A DNA stretch of 64,000 bases, taken from positions 14,371 through 78,370 of the forward strand of contig JBAUHI010000086.1 of the NCBI GenBank assembly GCA_049680185.1, in the 5' to 3' direction. Under the pieces are notes generated by a model. That model saw only the letters and a program-made list of their open reading frames with translations. It ran no database searches and was not told the origin of the DNA. This stretch comes from CAMLHU01 sp049680185 (GTDB lineage: Bacteria > Gemmatimonadota > Gemmatimonadetes > Gemmatimonadales > GWC2-71-9). Made by a program: the position numbers and the translations under genes. Of this stretch, positions 9,557 to 18,508 are shown piece after piece. Positions within the stretch are counted from its first letter, which is position 1. Every line of letters starts with the position of its first letter.

Positions 9557-12358
9557 ATGCCTGACACCCCCTCCCGGCTCTTCCTCATCGATGGTTATGC
9601 GCTGATCTATCGCGCCCACCACGCATTACGGGATCGCCCCCTCCGGAACAAGCGCGGCGAGAACACCTCGATCCCGCGCGCGGTGCTCACCTTCCTCACC
9701 AAGCTCATCGCGGAGTACCACCCCGAGGCCCTCGTATGGGTCAACGATGCCGGCGATTCGGGCCGGACGGCGGAATACCCCGAGTACAAGGCCACTCGCG
9801 TCCCGATGGAGGACGTCGAGCAGCAGGAGTTCGATCGCGGCGTCGAGCGAGTGCAGGAGCTCCTCGCCGCACTCCGCATCCCGTTGATCGCGATCGATGG
9901 CTGGGAGGCCGACGACGTGATCGGCTCCCTGGCCGAGCAGGCCCGGCACGCGCGGTGGCAGGCGGTCATCGTGTCGGGGGACAAGGACTTCTATCAACTG
10001 ATCGGCGGGGGAGTCGTGGTGCTCAACCCCGGCCGTGGCGGGGCGGCGAGCGTCGATCCGACCTGGGTCGATGACTCGAACGCGCAGGAGCGGCTCGGCG
10101 TCCCGCCGGTACAGGTCGCGGATTATCTCGCCCTGGTGGGGGATACCGCCGACAACATCCCGGGCGTTCGCGGCATCGGCGAAAAGGGTGCGGCGGAACT
10201 CCTGCGCCAATACGGCGACCTCGAGACGCTGCTCGCGCACGCCGGGGAGATCAAGCAGAAGCGCTACCGCGAAGGACTTGAGCAACACGCCGACGAGGCG
10301 AGGCTCTCCCGCCGACTCGTCACCATCCGCCTCGATGCGCCGATCCGGCTCGATATCGAGGCTTTCGCGACCCGTCCACCGGATCCCGATGCGCTGGCCC
10401 GGCTCTTCGCGGAACTTGAGTTCACATCGCTCTTGCGGCAACTCGGCGCCGAAGTGACCGCCGCACCGGTGACACCGCCGGGTGCGCTCGCCGCCGCTGC
10501 GACACCGGGCGTGCCAGGCACCGGACCTGCCGTCACCGTGGTGGATGACGTGGCCGGACTCCCGGCGCTCATCGACCGGCTGCGGCGTGCCCCGTTGGTG
10601 GCGCTCGACACCGAGACCAGTTCGCTCGATCCGCACAGCGCCGAGCTGATCGGGCTCTCGCTGGCTGCGTCTCCGACCGAGGTGTGGTACCTGCCCTTCG
10701 GTCACCGGCCCGCTGGCGGCGAACTCGCAGCACCGACGCCGGTCCAGAACCTGCCGCCGATCACCGACCCGGCGTGCCGGGCCGTGGCCGAGCTCCTGCG
10801 CGATGCGGCGGTCCCCAAGGCCGGGCACAACATCAAGTACGACTGGCAGGTCCTCCGGCGAGCGGGCGTCGAGCTGGGTGGTGTGACGTACGATTCGATG
10901 CTGGCGAGCTTCGTGCTCGATCCGGGGCGCCGCTCGCACGCGATCGACGTGCTGAGCCTCGAACACCTGAACACCCCGATGCGGAGCTACACCGACATCG
11001 CCGGCAAGGGGAAGGCGCAGATCCCCTTCGCCGAGGTGGCGGTGGCCGATGCGGCGGCGTACTGCGGCCACGACAGCGCCGCGGTGCTGGCACTCCACGC
11101 CCTCTTCGCCCCTCGGCTGCTCGAAACAGGGCTGGCGCACCTGCTGACCGACCTGGAGATGCCGTTGGTGCCGGTGTTGGTGGACATGGAGTGGATCGGG
11201 ATCGCCATCGACCGGAAGCTCTTCGCGAAGATCTCCGGCGAGCTGGCGCACGACCTGCAGGATCTTGAGGCCCGCATCGCGAAGGCGGCGGGCGCGAGCG
11301 TCAACCTCAATTCACCCAAACAGCTGGGTGTGCTGCTCTTCGAGAAGCTCCAGTTACCGGTCTTGAAGAAGACCAAGACCGGCGCGTCGACCGACGCGGA
11401 GGTGCTGGACGAACTCGCCGGGATGGGGCACGAGGTGCCGAAGCTCATCCTCGACTATCGCGAGGTGCAGAAGCTCAAGAGCACCTACGTCGACGTGCTT
11501 CCCGCCGCTGTCCATCCTGACACCGGCCGGATCCACACCAGCTTCCACCAGACCGGTGCTGCCACCGGCCGGCTCTCCTCTTCCGATCCCAACCTGCAGA
11601 ATATCCCGGTCCGGACCCCGCGCGGCGAAGAGATCCGCCGCGCCTTCGTGCCGGCCGCAGGGTGCAAGTTCGTCGTGGCCGATTATAGCCAGATCGAGCT
11701 TCGACTCCTGGCACATTTCTCGGAGGATCCCGCGTTCATCGAGGCGTTCCACGCCGGCGGCGACATCCACCGCGGCACGGCGGCGATCATCTTCGGCGTG
11801 CCGGAAGCGGACGTGACACCCGAGATGCGCTCGCGCGCCAAGACCATCAACTTCGGCACCATCTACGGTCAAGGGCCCTTCGCGCTCTCCCGCCAGCTCG
11901 GCATTTCGCAGGAGGAGGCCAAGGCGTTCATCACCCAGTACTTCGAACGCTTTGCCGGGGTCCGCGCCTGGCTCGACCAGATGGTGGAGCTCGCCCGCGC
12001 GCAGGGCTACGTCGAGACGCTCTTCGGGCGTCGACGGTACATCCCTGAGATCAAGGACCGCAATTTCAGTGTGCGCTCCTTCGGCGAGCGGGTCGCGACC
12101 AACTCCCCCCTGCAGGGCTCCGCGGCAGACCTCCTCAAACTCGGCATGATCCGCCTGCACCGTGCGCTCCTCGAGCAGCGGCTCGACGCGCACATCCTGC
12201 TGCAGGTGCATGACGAACTGGTGGTCGAAGCCCCGGCGTCGGTGGTGCCGGCAGTGGAGCGGCTGGTGCGAGAGAAGATGGAAGGCGCCGCGGAGCTGCG
12301 GGTGCCGCTGGTGGTGTCGGTCGGCGTCGGCGACAACTGGCTCGACGCCAAGCACTGA
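9557..12358 (+). CDS. polA: DNA polymerase I
   Basis: This 933-residue repair and Okazaki-fragment polymerase has all three classical parts. The N-terminal 5' nuclease domain (about 1-290) includes YRAHHALRDRP, VSGDKDFYQL and GDTADNIPGVRGIG. The 3'-5' exonuclease domain (about 330-520) keeps DEDDy residues in LDTETSSLD, NIKYDW and the YCGHD motif, so proofreading should be active. The polymerase domain has DYSQIELRLLAH, the O-helix region RSRAKTINFGTIYG and QVHDELVVEAP. ATG 9557 was chosen because the 5' nuclease fold begins right after it (RLFLIDGYALIYRAHH). The protein is full length for the family. Confidence 0.96.
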   Translation: MPDTPSRLFLIDGYALIYRAHHALRDRPLRNKRGENTSIPRAVLTFLTKLIAEYHPEALVWVNDAGDSGRTAEYPEYKATRVPMEDVEQQEFDRGVERVQELLAALRIPLIAIDGWEADDVIGSLAEQARHARWQAVIVSGDKDFYQLIGGGVVVLNPGRGGAASVDPTWVDDSNAQERLGVPPVQVADYLALVGDTADNIPGVRGIGEKGAAELLRQYGDLETLLAHAGEIKQKRYREGLEQHADEARLSRRLVTIRLDAPIRLDIEAFATRPPDPDALARLFAELEFTSLLRQLGAEVTAAPVTPPGALAAAATPGVPGTGPAVTVVDDVAGLPALIDRLRRAPLVALDTETSSLDPHSAELIGLSLAASPTEVWYLPFGHRPAGGELAAPTPVQNLPPITDPACRAVAELLRDAAVPKAGHNIKYDWQVLRRAGVELGGVTYDSMLASFVLDPGRRSHAIDVLSLEHLNTPMRSYTDIAGKGKAQIPFAEVAVADAAAYCGHDSAAVLALHALFAPRLLETGLAHLLTDLEMPLVPVLVDMEWIGIAIDRKLFAKISGELAHDLQDLEARIAKAAGASVNLNSPKQLGVLLFEKLQLPVLKKTKTGASTDAEVLDELAGMGHEVPKLILDYREVQKLKSTYVDVLPAAVHPDTGRIHTSFHQTGAATGRLSSSDPNLQNIPVRTPRGEEIRRAFVPAAGCKFVVADYSQIELRLLAHFSEDPAFIEAFHAGGDIHRGTAAIIFGVPEADVTPEMRSRAKTINFGTIYGQGPFALSRQLGISQEEAKAFITQYFERFAGVRAWLDQMVELARAQGYVETLFGRRRYIPEIKDRNFSVRSFGERVATNSPLQGSAADLLKLGMIRLHRALLEQRLDAHILLQVHDELVVEAPASVVPAVERLVREKMEGAAELRVPLVVSVGVGDNWLDAKH

Positions 12359-12365
12359 TGCTGGT

Positions 12366-12393
12366 GCGACCATTCCGAAACCCCGGACGTCTG
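12366..12393 (+). promoter_or_regulatory. Candidate ECF-sigma promoter
   Basis: GCGACCAT (12366-12373) and CGTCTGTA (12388-12395) lie 16 bp apart, measured from ACC to CGTC. This matches the AAC / CGTC pattern of many ECF promoters. The same two blocks with the same spacing occur at 21111-21138. It stands 53 bp upstream of the next gene's start. Confidence 0.4.
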
Positions 12394-12447
12394 TAGGTGG
12401 GGCCACCTCGTCCCGATCTGTTCGTCTCGTCCATTCCAGGAGCCTTG

Positions 12448-13788
12448 ATGCGTCGTCTGTCCGCGCTGGTCATCGCGGCCGTGCTGTGGTGTGGCTTCGC
12501 CGCTGCCGCCACCGCCCAACGCGTGACCTCCGACTCGACGCAGGAGCGCCTGCGGGTGTTCATCGATTGCCAACAGATGTTCTCCTGCGACCTTGACTAT
12601 TTCCGCACTGAGCTCACCTGGGTGGATCATGTGCGGACCCCCGAGGACGCCCAGGTGCACGTCCTGGTGAGCGCCCAGACCAGCGGTGGCGGCGGTACCG
12701 CATTCACGCTCGTCTTCCTGGGGCGGGAGGAATTCACCGGCCGCCAGGACACCCTCTCCTACTTTGTGCCGCAGGACATCACCGACGATTCCGTCCGCGT
12801 GGGGCTGCTGCAACGGATCGCGCTCGGGTTGGTGCGCTTCGCGGCCACGACGCCGACCGCGGATCGGTTGCGCGTGCGTTACGTGCCACTCGCCGCCGGG
12901 ACCGCCGCCCCGACGCGCACCCGCGATCCGTGGGATCACTGGGTCTTTCGCCTGGGCGGCACCACCAACCTCAACGGGGAAGAGAGCGACAACTCCGCGT
13001 ATCTCGGCGGGTCGGCCTCCGCCAGTCGGATCACGGATCGGTCGAAGTTCCGTCTCTCGTTCAACGAGAGTTACAACCACAGCGCATTCGATTTCGACGT
13101 CGTCGACAGCACGTACGGCGACACGACCATCTTCAGCCATACCGAACACACCGCGAGCGAGTCGAAGTTCTACAACGCCGACCTGCTGTGGGTGCGGAGC
13201 GTCGGGGGACACTGGTCGGCAGGGGGTGAGGCCACCGCAACGCGCTCGACCTCGGTGAACCAGAAGCTGGCCCTGCGCCTGGCGCCGGGTGTTGAATACG
13301 ACGTCTTCCCCTACTCCGAGTCCGCGCACCGGCTGCTCACCTTCCGCTACCAGGTCGGCGTGGATCGGTACGTATACGATGACACGACCATCTTCGACCG
13401 GACGAGCGAGACCCTGCTCGACCAGACATTGAATGTGTCGTTCACGGCGGTGCAAGCGTGGGGATCGGCAGGGCTTTCCGTCCAGGCAGCGACATACCTC
13501 AATGACCTGGCGTACAATCACCTGTCGCTGTTCGGCAACGCCAACGTGCGCTTGTTGCGGGGGTTGTCGCTCAACTTCTTCGGCAGTGTGTCGTCCATCC
13601 ACGACCAGCGTTACCTCTCGCGCGCCGACCTGAGCCCGGTGGACGTGTATCTCCAGCGCCGCCAGCTCGCCACCAACTACCAGTATTCGCTCTATACCGG
13701 GTTGTCCTACAGCTTCGGCTCCATCTTCAACAACGTGGTCAATCCGCGATTCGAGGGTGGTGGAGGGTCGTTCTTCTTCTCCAACTGA
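12448..13788 (+). CDS. Secreted protein, probable outer-membrane beta-barrel
   Basis: This 446-residue protein has a signal peptide (MRRLSALVIAAVLWCGFAAA) ending near AQRV. The middle and C-terminal parts alternate polar and aromatic residues and end on ...GGSFFFSN, which fits a beta-barrel in the outer membrane. I do not recognise a named family; the N-terminal 120 residues may be a separate periplasmic domain. An AGGAG-like site (CCAGGAGCC) precedes ATG 12448, and a candidate ECF-type promoter lies just upstream. It is convergent with the MMPL transporter gene, with only 16 bp between the stops. Confidence 0.65.
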   Translation: MRRLSALVIAAVLWCGFAAAATAQRVTSDSTQERLRVFIDCQQMFSCDLDYFRTELTWVDHVRTPEDAQVHVLVSAQTSGGGGTAFTLVFLGREEFTGRQDTLSYFVPQDITDDSVRVGLLQRIALGLVRFAATTPTADRLRVRYVPLAAGTAAPTRTRDPWDHWVFRLGGTTNLNGEESDNSAYLGGSASASRITDRSKFRLSFNESYNHSAFDFDVVDSTYGDTTIFSHTEHTASESKFYNADLLWVRSVGGHWSAGGEATATRSTSVNQKLALRLAPGVEYDVFPYSESAHRLLTFRYQVGVDRYVYDDTTIFDRTSETLLDQTLNVSFTAVQAWGSAGLSVQAATYLNDLAYNHLSLFGNANVRLLRGLSLNFFGSVSSIHDQRYLSRADLSPVDVYLQRRQLATNYQYSLYTGLSYSFGSIFNNVVNPRFEGGGGSFFFSN

Positions 13789-13804
13789 CCTGCGTGCGGG
13801 TCGG

Positions 13805-16066
13805 TCAACTCGTGGGCGGGGTGCGACGCCGGGGCACGCCGGGCCACCAGTTCCAGCGACCCGCGAGGTGCATGAATGCCGGCACCAGCACCATCCGGAT
13901 CAGCGTGGCGTCGAGCAGCACCGCCACCGCCAGCCCGAAGCCGAGGAATTGCACCACCAGCACCCGCGCAAACGCGAACACCCCGAACACCAGGATCATG
14001 ATCAGCGCCGCGGATGTGATGGTCGAGGCGGTGGCGGACAGGCCTTCCATCGTGGCCTGGGAATTACGTCCGTGGGTGTCGAACGCCTCCTTGATGCGCG
14101 CCAGCAGGAACACCTCGTAGTCCATCGACAATCCGAATACCACGGCAAAGACCAGCACCGGGACCACGACGAAGATCGCGTCGGCGGGGCCGTCGAGGCC
14201 GAAGATCCGCGCCCCGTACCCGTACTGGAACACCAGCACGATGACGCCGAACGTGGCGCTGACCGACAAGGTGTTCATGATCACGGCCTTGATGGGCACC
14301 AGCAGCGATTTGAATGCGATGGCCAGCATCACGCCGGTCGAACCCAGGATCATCAGGACCATCAGCGGGAATCGTGCGAGCAGGTCGTCCTGGAAATCGA
14401 CGCTCGCGGCCTGGTAGCCGCCGACTTTGATGGTGGCGCCGCGCAGGCCCTTCGGCGGACGCGCCGCGAGCGCGCGCACGTGCCGGACCAGGTCCATCGT
14501 GGACGTGAGCGAGGTGGTGTCCGTCATGAGCACGTCAAGCAGCGTGACCCGCGTGTCCGTGCTCAGGTAGGCATCGAGATACGATCCGTACTGGCGCCGG
14601 GCCGAGCCGAGGTCGCTGTAGAGCATCGAATAGCTGAGGAGCGAGCCGTCGCGCTGGAGCGAAACGATGCTCCGCACATCCGCCACCCTGCCGTCGGCCT
14701 GGAGTGAGTCGCTCAACTGCATCAGGCCCCGCAGGCTGGTGGCGTCGACGGCATTCCGGCCGTCGGGGAATTGCACCACCACCCGCACCGGGAGGATGAC
14801 CCCCGCTGCGCCGATCTCCTGCAACGTCTGCACTCCTCGACCGGCCTCGGTCGCGAGCGGCCACCAATTCCGGGCCGGCAACCCGATGCGGATGAGCACG
14901 ACCGGCGCCGTCAAGAGCGCCACGCCGAGCCCGCCCAGGGCCAGGGCGCGGCGCGGATGGCGGGCCAGGCTGCGGGCCCACTTTTCCCAGATGGTCGGCG
15001 CGTGATACCAGGCCAGCCGCCGCGCCAGCCAGCGCGGCCGATCGATCTGGCGGCCGAACACCGCCAGCAACGCGGGCAGCAGCGTCGTGGCCAGGAGCAC
15101 TGCCGTCACCACCACCACCAACCCGCCGATCCCGACACTCTGCGTTTCGATGAGCGGCGTGAAGAGCAGTGCCGCGAAGCCGACCACCACCGTCAAGCCG
15201 GAGGTGACCACGGCACCGCCCGCCGAGCGGAGAGTGGCGACCGCGGCCTGGGTCCGGTCGAGGCCCCGGGTCAGCTCTTCCCGGAACCGGGTGACCACCA
15301 GCAGTGAATAGTCGATCCCGACGCCGAGGCCGATCATCGTCGTCATGTTGAGGACGAACACCGACATCGGCATGTGATGGGCGAGCACACCCACGATGGC
15401 CAACGTCACGGCGATGGCCATGAAGCCCACGATGAGCGGCAGCACCGCCGCCACCAACGCGCCGAAGGCGAGCACCAGGATGACGAGCGTGAGCGGGAGC
15501 AATCGCTGCTCGCTGCGCTCGCTATCCTGGGCGCTCACGTTCCGGATGTCCACATCGAGCGGTGCGCGACCCGTCACCTGGACCGTGTACTGCTCGTGCC
15601 CCGGCTGTGCACGGAACGCCGCATCCAATGCACCGCGGTACGGTTGCACCAGCGCACCCGCGCTGTCGGAGGTCGGGACGTCGAGCGCCACGACGAAGAA
15701 GGCGGTCCGCCCGTCGTGGCTGGCGAACATCGAGTCTTTGGTGGAGCCGAGCCCGATGACGTCGCGCACGTACGGGAGGCGCCGGGAGGCTGCCGCCAAT
15801 GTGTCGAGGAGCGCTCGGCCCGCACCATTGGTGAGGCGGGCCGGTCCCTGCACGGTCACGGCAAAGTATTCGCTGAGGGGTTGGGGGAACCGCGTGCGGA
15901 TGAGCGAATCGGCCTGGGAGGCTTCAGTGGGGTGGCGGCTCCCGCCCCGCGTGTTGAGGAGCGCAGGTGTCCGTGGCGCGGCCCGGAACGCGAAGAACCC
16001 CGCCACGACCCAAGCGAGGATCACGCCCCACCGCCATCGGACCAGCGTTTCCGCCACAGACCCCAT
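13805..16066 (-). CDS. MMPL/RND-family transporter
   Basis: This 753-residue inner-membrane protein belongs to the MMPL branch of RND transporters, which move lipids or hydrophobic compounds. It has two repeated halves, each with an extracytoplasmic domain and a six-helix membrane bundle. The family signatures GVGIDYSLLVVTRFREEL and GLSMDYEVFLLARIKEA are visible, the second carrying the conserved Asp-Tyr of the proton relay. The chosen ATG at 16066 is preceded by GGAGGCAACAGGTCG, a strong ribosome binding site, and is followed by the first membrane helix. A longer frame upstream is Arg-rich and unlikely. There is no adjacent membrane fusion protein. Confidence 0.88.
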   Translation of the reverse strand: MGSVAETLVRWRWGVILAWVVAGFFAFRAAPRTPALLNTRGGSRHPTEASQADSLIRTRFPQPLSEYFAVTVQGPARLTNGAGRALLDTLAAASRRLPYVRDVIGLGSTKDSMFASHDGRTAFFVVALDVPTSDSAGALVQPYRGALDAAFRAQPGHEQYTVQVTGRAPLDVDIRNVSAQDSERSEQRLLPLTLVILVLAFGALVAAVLPLIVGFMAIAVTLAIVGVLAHHMPMSVFVLNMTTMIGLGVGIDYSLLVVTRFREELTRGLDRTQAAVATLRSAGGAVVTSGLTVVVGFAALLFTPLIETQSVGIGGLVVVVTAVLLATTLLPALLAVFGRQIDRPRWLARRLAWYHAPTIWEKWARSLARHPRRALALGGLGVALLTAPVVLIRIGLPARNWWPLATEAGRGVQTLQEIGAAGVILPVRVVVQFPDGRNAVDATSLRGLMQLSDSLQADGRVADVRSIVSLQRDGSLLSYSMLYSDLGSARRQYGSYLDAYLSTDTRVTLLDVLMTDTTSLTSTMDLVRHVRALAARPPKGLRGATIKVGGYQAASVDFQDDLLARFPLMVLMILGSTGVMLAIAFKSLLVPIKAVIMNTLSVSATFGVIVLVFQYGYGARIFGLDGPADAIFVVVPVLVFAVVFGLSMDYEVFLLARIKEAFDTHGRNSQATMEGLSATASTITSAALIMILVFGVFAFARVLVVQFLGFGLAVAVLLDATLIRMVLVPAFMHLAGRWNWWPGVPRRRTPPTS

Positions 16067-16166
16067 CGACCTGTTGCCTCCTGATATGCGCCGGTGATCG
16101 GCCGCCGGCCCGGAGGCACTGCGACGGCCCAATGTTAGGCGCCGCCCGCCCCGGGCGCTAGCGGAT

Positions 16167-16964
16167 GTGCGGGTCCCCGCCGTATCCTCCGGGGTGATCC
16201 GGGTCCGCGCGCTGGCGATCGTCACCCTCCTCCTCTGTGTCGCCGTGATCGGCGACCAGCTGCACCGCGCACGGATGGCACGCCCCGCCCACGCGCCAGC
16301 AGACGTTCCATCGACACCTGCCGACATCCGCTCGTCCTTGCCCGCACAGAGCGCTCCGATCCCGGTCCCGCAAGCTGACACCCTCACCACTTTCGATCGC
16401 TCCAACGCGCGGATCGCGATCAGGGACGCCGGCACCACGGTCTACTTCGATTCGCTCCTGGCCGAGACGGATTCCACCCTCCGTCGGTGGCCCGATTCCA
16501 CCCTCCGCGCGCTGGTGGTCGTGATCAACAACGGCGGCCCCACCGAGTGGCGTCCCGATATGGTGGATCAGGTCCGCGAGGCACTGCGTGGGTGGGAATC
16601 GGTGGTCCCGGGACTCCACTTTGTGGAGCCGCTCGATGCCACCGACGCCTCGATCACCGTGCACTGGGTCGAACACCTCCGCGGCAACCGCACCGGTCAG
16701 GCCGATCTCATCTGGGACCGCGCCGGCCGCATCCACCACGTCGATGTGTCGCTCGCCCTGCTGGGACCGAACGGTCAGCCGCTCAGTGACGCCGCCCTCC
16801 GCGCCATCGCCGCCCACGAGATGGGCCACGCACTCGGCCTGGCCCACTCGGGCGACTCCACCGACGTCCTCTTTTCCGCGACCCGCACCAGCTCCCTCTC
16901 CCCGCGCGACGTGGCCACCGTAGAGCTGCTCTATCAACTCCGACCGGGGAAGATCAAGCAGTGA
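16167..16964 (+). CDS. Matrixin-like zinc metalloprotease
   Basis: This 265-residue protein has one N-terminal hydrophobic segment (ALAIVTLLLCVAVIG), which is a signal anchor or signal peptide. The C-terminal catalytic domain carries HEMGHALGLAHS, the extended zinc motif HExxHxxGxxH of metzincins of the matrixin type. Upstream is the beta-sheet edge strand DASITVHWVEHL. It should cleave proteins outside the cytoplasm. GTG 16167 is the longest start; GTG 16194 is equally plausible. The stop overlaps the GTG start of the next gene (GTGA), so the two are coupled. Confidence 0.75.
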   Translation: MRVPAVSSGVIRVRALAIVTLLLCVAVIGDQLHRARMARPAHAPADVPSTPADIRSSLPAQSAPIPVPQADTLTTFDRSNARIAIRDAGTTVYFDSLLAETDSTLRRWPDSTLRALVVVINNGGPTEWRPDMVDQVREALRGWESVVPGLHFVEPLDATDASITVHWVEHLRGNRTGQADLIWDRAGRIHHVDVSLALLGPNGQPLSDAALRAIAAHEMGHALGLAHSGDSTDVLFSATRTSSLSPRDVATVELLYQLRPGKIKQ

Positions 16965-18124
16965 GACGGATGCGGCGATCGCTCTTCGGGCTCGGACTCC
17001 TGCTGCTCACCGGCCCACCGGCAGCGGCACAGTCGTTCGCCGTCGCCGATGCCGCGGTGGCCGCCGGCATCCGGGCAGGCGTGTATCCTGGAGCGGTGCT
17101 GCTGGTGGGGACCCATGATCACATCGTCCATGCCCGCGGCTTCGGCCATCTCACCTGGAGTCCGCGCTCAGGCGTAGTGTCGCCCGATTCCACCGTGTGG
17201 GACCTGGCCTCGCTCACCAAGGTCGTGGCCACCATGCCGGCGGTGCTGCTCCTCGTCGACCGGCGCCAGGTCGATCTCGACGCGCCGGTGGTCCGCTACC
17301 TGCCGCGATTCATCGGTCCCGGGAAGGCCCAGGTCACGGTGCGGATGCTGCTCGATCACACCAGCGGCGAGCCGGCGTGGCGCCCCTTCTCGACGCTTGC
17401 ACCGGACCGCGACAGTGCCATCACGATCCTGTATGCGACACCGTTGGCACGTCCGAGCGGTACCACACCAGTCTACAGCGACCTGAATGCGATGCTGCTG
17501 GGGCTGCTGGTCGAACGCGTCACCGGCGGTTCGCTGGCGACCTTCGTCGATCGCGAACTCTTTGCACCGCTCGGGATGCACGACACCCGGTTCCGCCCGC
17601 CTGTCTCGTGGCGTCGGCGCATCGCACCCACGGGCCGATTCCGCGGCCGGCCGGTCGCCGGCGTCGTCAACGACCAGAACGCCGCCCGTCTCGGTGGCAT
17701 CGCCGGACACGCTGGCCTCTTCGCCACCGGGCAGGACGTCGCCCGCTACGCCCAGTTCTGGTTGCGCGCCGGCACTCGTTCCGACGGATCGCGGTTGGTC
17801 GCCGCGACCGCGATGCGCACCTTCCTTACGCCCGGGGCCCACAGCGGCCACCGGCTCCTCGGTTGGGAGCGCCCCGATCCGGCGGAATACACGCCCGACC
17901 CGTATGGGTCGCTGCTCTCCGACTCCGCCTACGGGCACACCGGCTGGACCGGGACCCAGGTGTGGATCGATCCGGCACGGGACCTCTTCGTGGTACTGCT
18001 CACCAACCGCAGCTACGACCCGCGGGTGCGAAAGCCGTTCGCCGCCCTGCACGGCGTCCGGGGGCGCGTGGCCGATGCAGTGGTGCGGGCGTGGACCGTT
18101 GATGCGCCAGGGACAGCGCACTAG
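16961..18124 (+). CDS. Serine hydrolase, class C beta-lactamase/PBP4 family
   Basis: This 387-residue protein is an exported serine hydrolase. It has an Arg-rich N-terminus and a hydrophobic core ending at AAAQS, so a signal peptide is cleaved near residue 24. The catalytic SxxK is S84-L-T-K87, the second motif is YSD in place of YxN, and the third is HTG in GHTGWTG. This pattern is shared by esterases, D-aminopeptidases and low-activity PBPs, so the substrate cannot be read from sequence. Its GTG start overlaps the stop of the metalloprotease gene by four bases. Confidence 0.85.
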   Translation: MRRMRRSLFGLGLLLLTGPPAAAQSFAVADAAVAAGIRAGVYPGAVLLVGTHDHIVHARGFGHLTWSPRSGVVSPDSTVWDLASLTKVVATMPAVLLLVDRRQVDLDAPVVRYLPRFIGPGKAQVTVRMLLDHTSGEPAWRPFSTLAPDRDSAITILYATPLARPSGTTPVYSDLNAMLLGLLVERVTGGSLATFVDRELFAPLGMHDTRFRPPVSWRRRIAPTGRFRGRPVAGVVNDQNAARLGGIAGHAGLFATGQDVARYAQFWLRAGTRSDGSRLVAATAMRTFLTPGAHSGHRLLGWERPDPAEYTPDPYGSLLSDSAYGHTGWTGTQVWIDPARDLFVVLLTNRSYDPRVRKPFAALHGVRGRVADAVVRAWTVDAPGTAH

Positions 18125-18166
18125 GTTGCGACAGGTACCGTTTCGAATGCCGGAAGGAGAGCGGTG

Positions 18167-18463
18167 ATGCTGACCGAAGAGACCGTCCGCAAGGCGCTGC
18201 GCGGGGTGAAGGACCCGGAACTCAACTTGAACGTCGTGGACATCGGGCTGATCTATGGCGTGGCCGTGAATGACACCGGCGACGTGCACGTCACGATGAC
18301 GCTCACGTCGCCGGGGTGCCCATCGGGCCCCGAGATCATGGGCGATGTCGAACGGGCGATCAAGGATCTGGAAGGGGTGGGAGCGGTGGAGGTGGAACTG
18401 GTCTGGGACCCGTACTGGACGCCGGAGAAGATGGATCCGCGGATCCGCGCGTTCCTGGGGTGA
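18167..18463 (+). CDS. MIP18-family (DUF59) iron-sulfur assembly protein
   Basis: This 98-residue protein belongs to the MIP18/DUF59 family (SufT, PaaD and related), which helps load or transfer iron-sulfur clusters. It shows the family core: GVKDPELNLNVVDIGLIYG at the N-terminus and the Cys-containing TSPGCPSGPEIM motif near residue 50. ATG 18167 is preceded by GGAAGGAGAGCGG; the GTG three bases earlier is in frame and less well spaced. It is not in the SUF operon of this window (24.6 kb). The stop lies at the edge of a heptamer repeat array. Confidence 0.87.
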   Translation: MLTEETVRKALRGVKDPELNLNVVDIGLIYGVAVNDTGDVHVTMTLTSPGCPSGPEIMGDVERAIKDLEGVGAVEVELVWDPYWTPEKMDPRIRAFLG

Positions 18464-18508
18464 CGCTGGCGGGTGACGCGCCACTCGCCCCCGTCACCCG
18501 CCCTTCAC
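18458..18508. repeat. Degenerate 7-bp tandem repeats between convergent genes
   Basis: GGGTGAC at 18458, then CGCCACT (18479), CGCCCCC (18486), CGTCACC (18492) and CGCCCTT (18499). The array contains the stop codons of both convergent genes: DUF59 (TGA 18461-18463) and RNase D (TGA 18496-18494). The left and right ends are in opposite orientation (GGGTGAC against GTCACCC). Confidence 0.6.

Noticed and set aside
9626..11251. 541-codon minus frame inside polA
   Set aside because: Antisense to the conserved DNA polymerase I; no domain or start signal.
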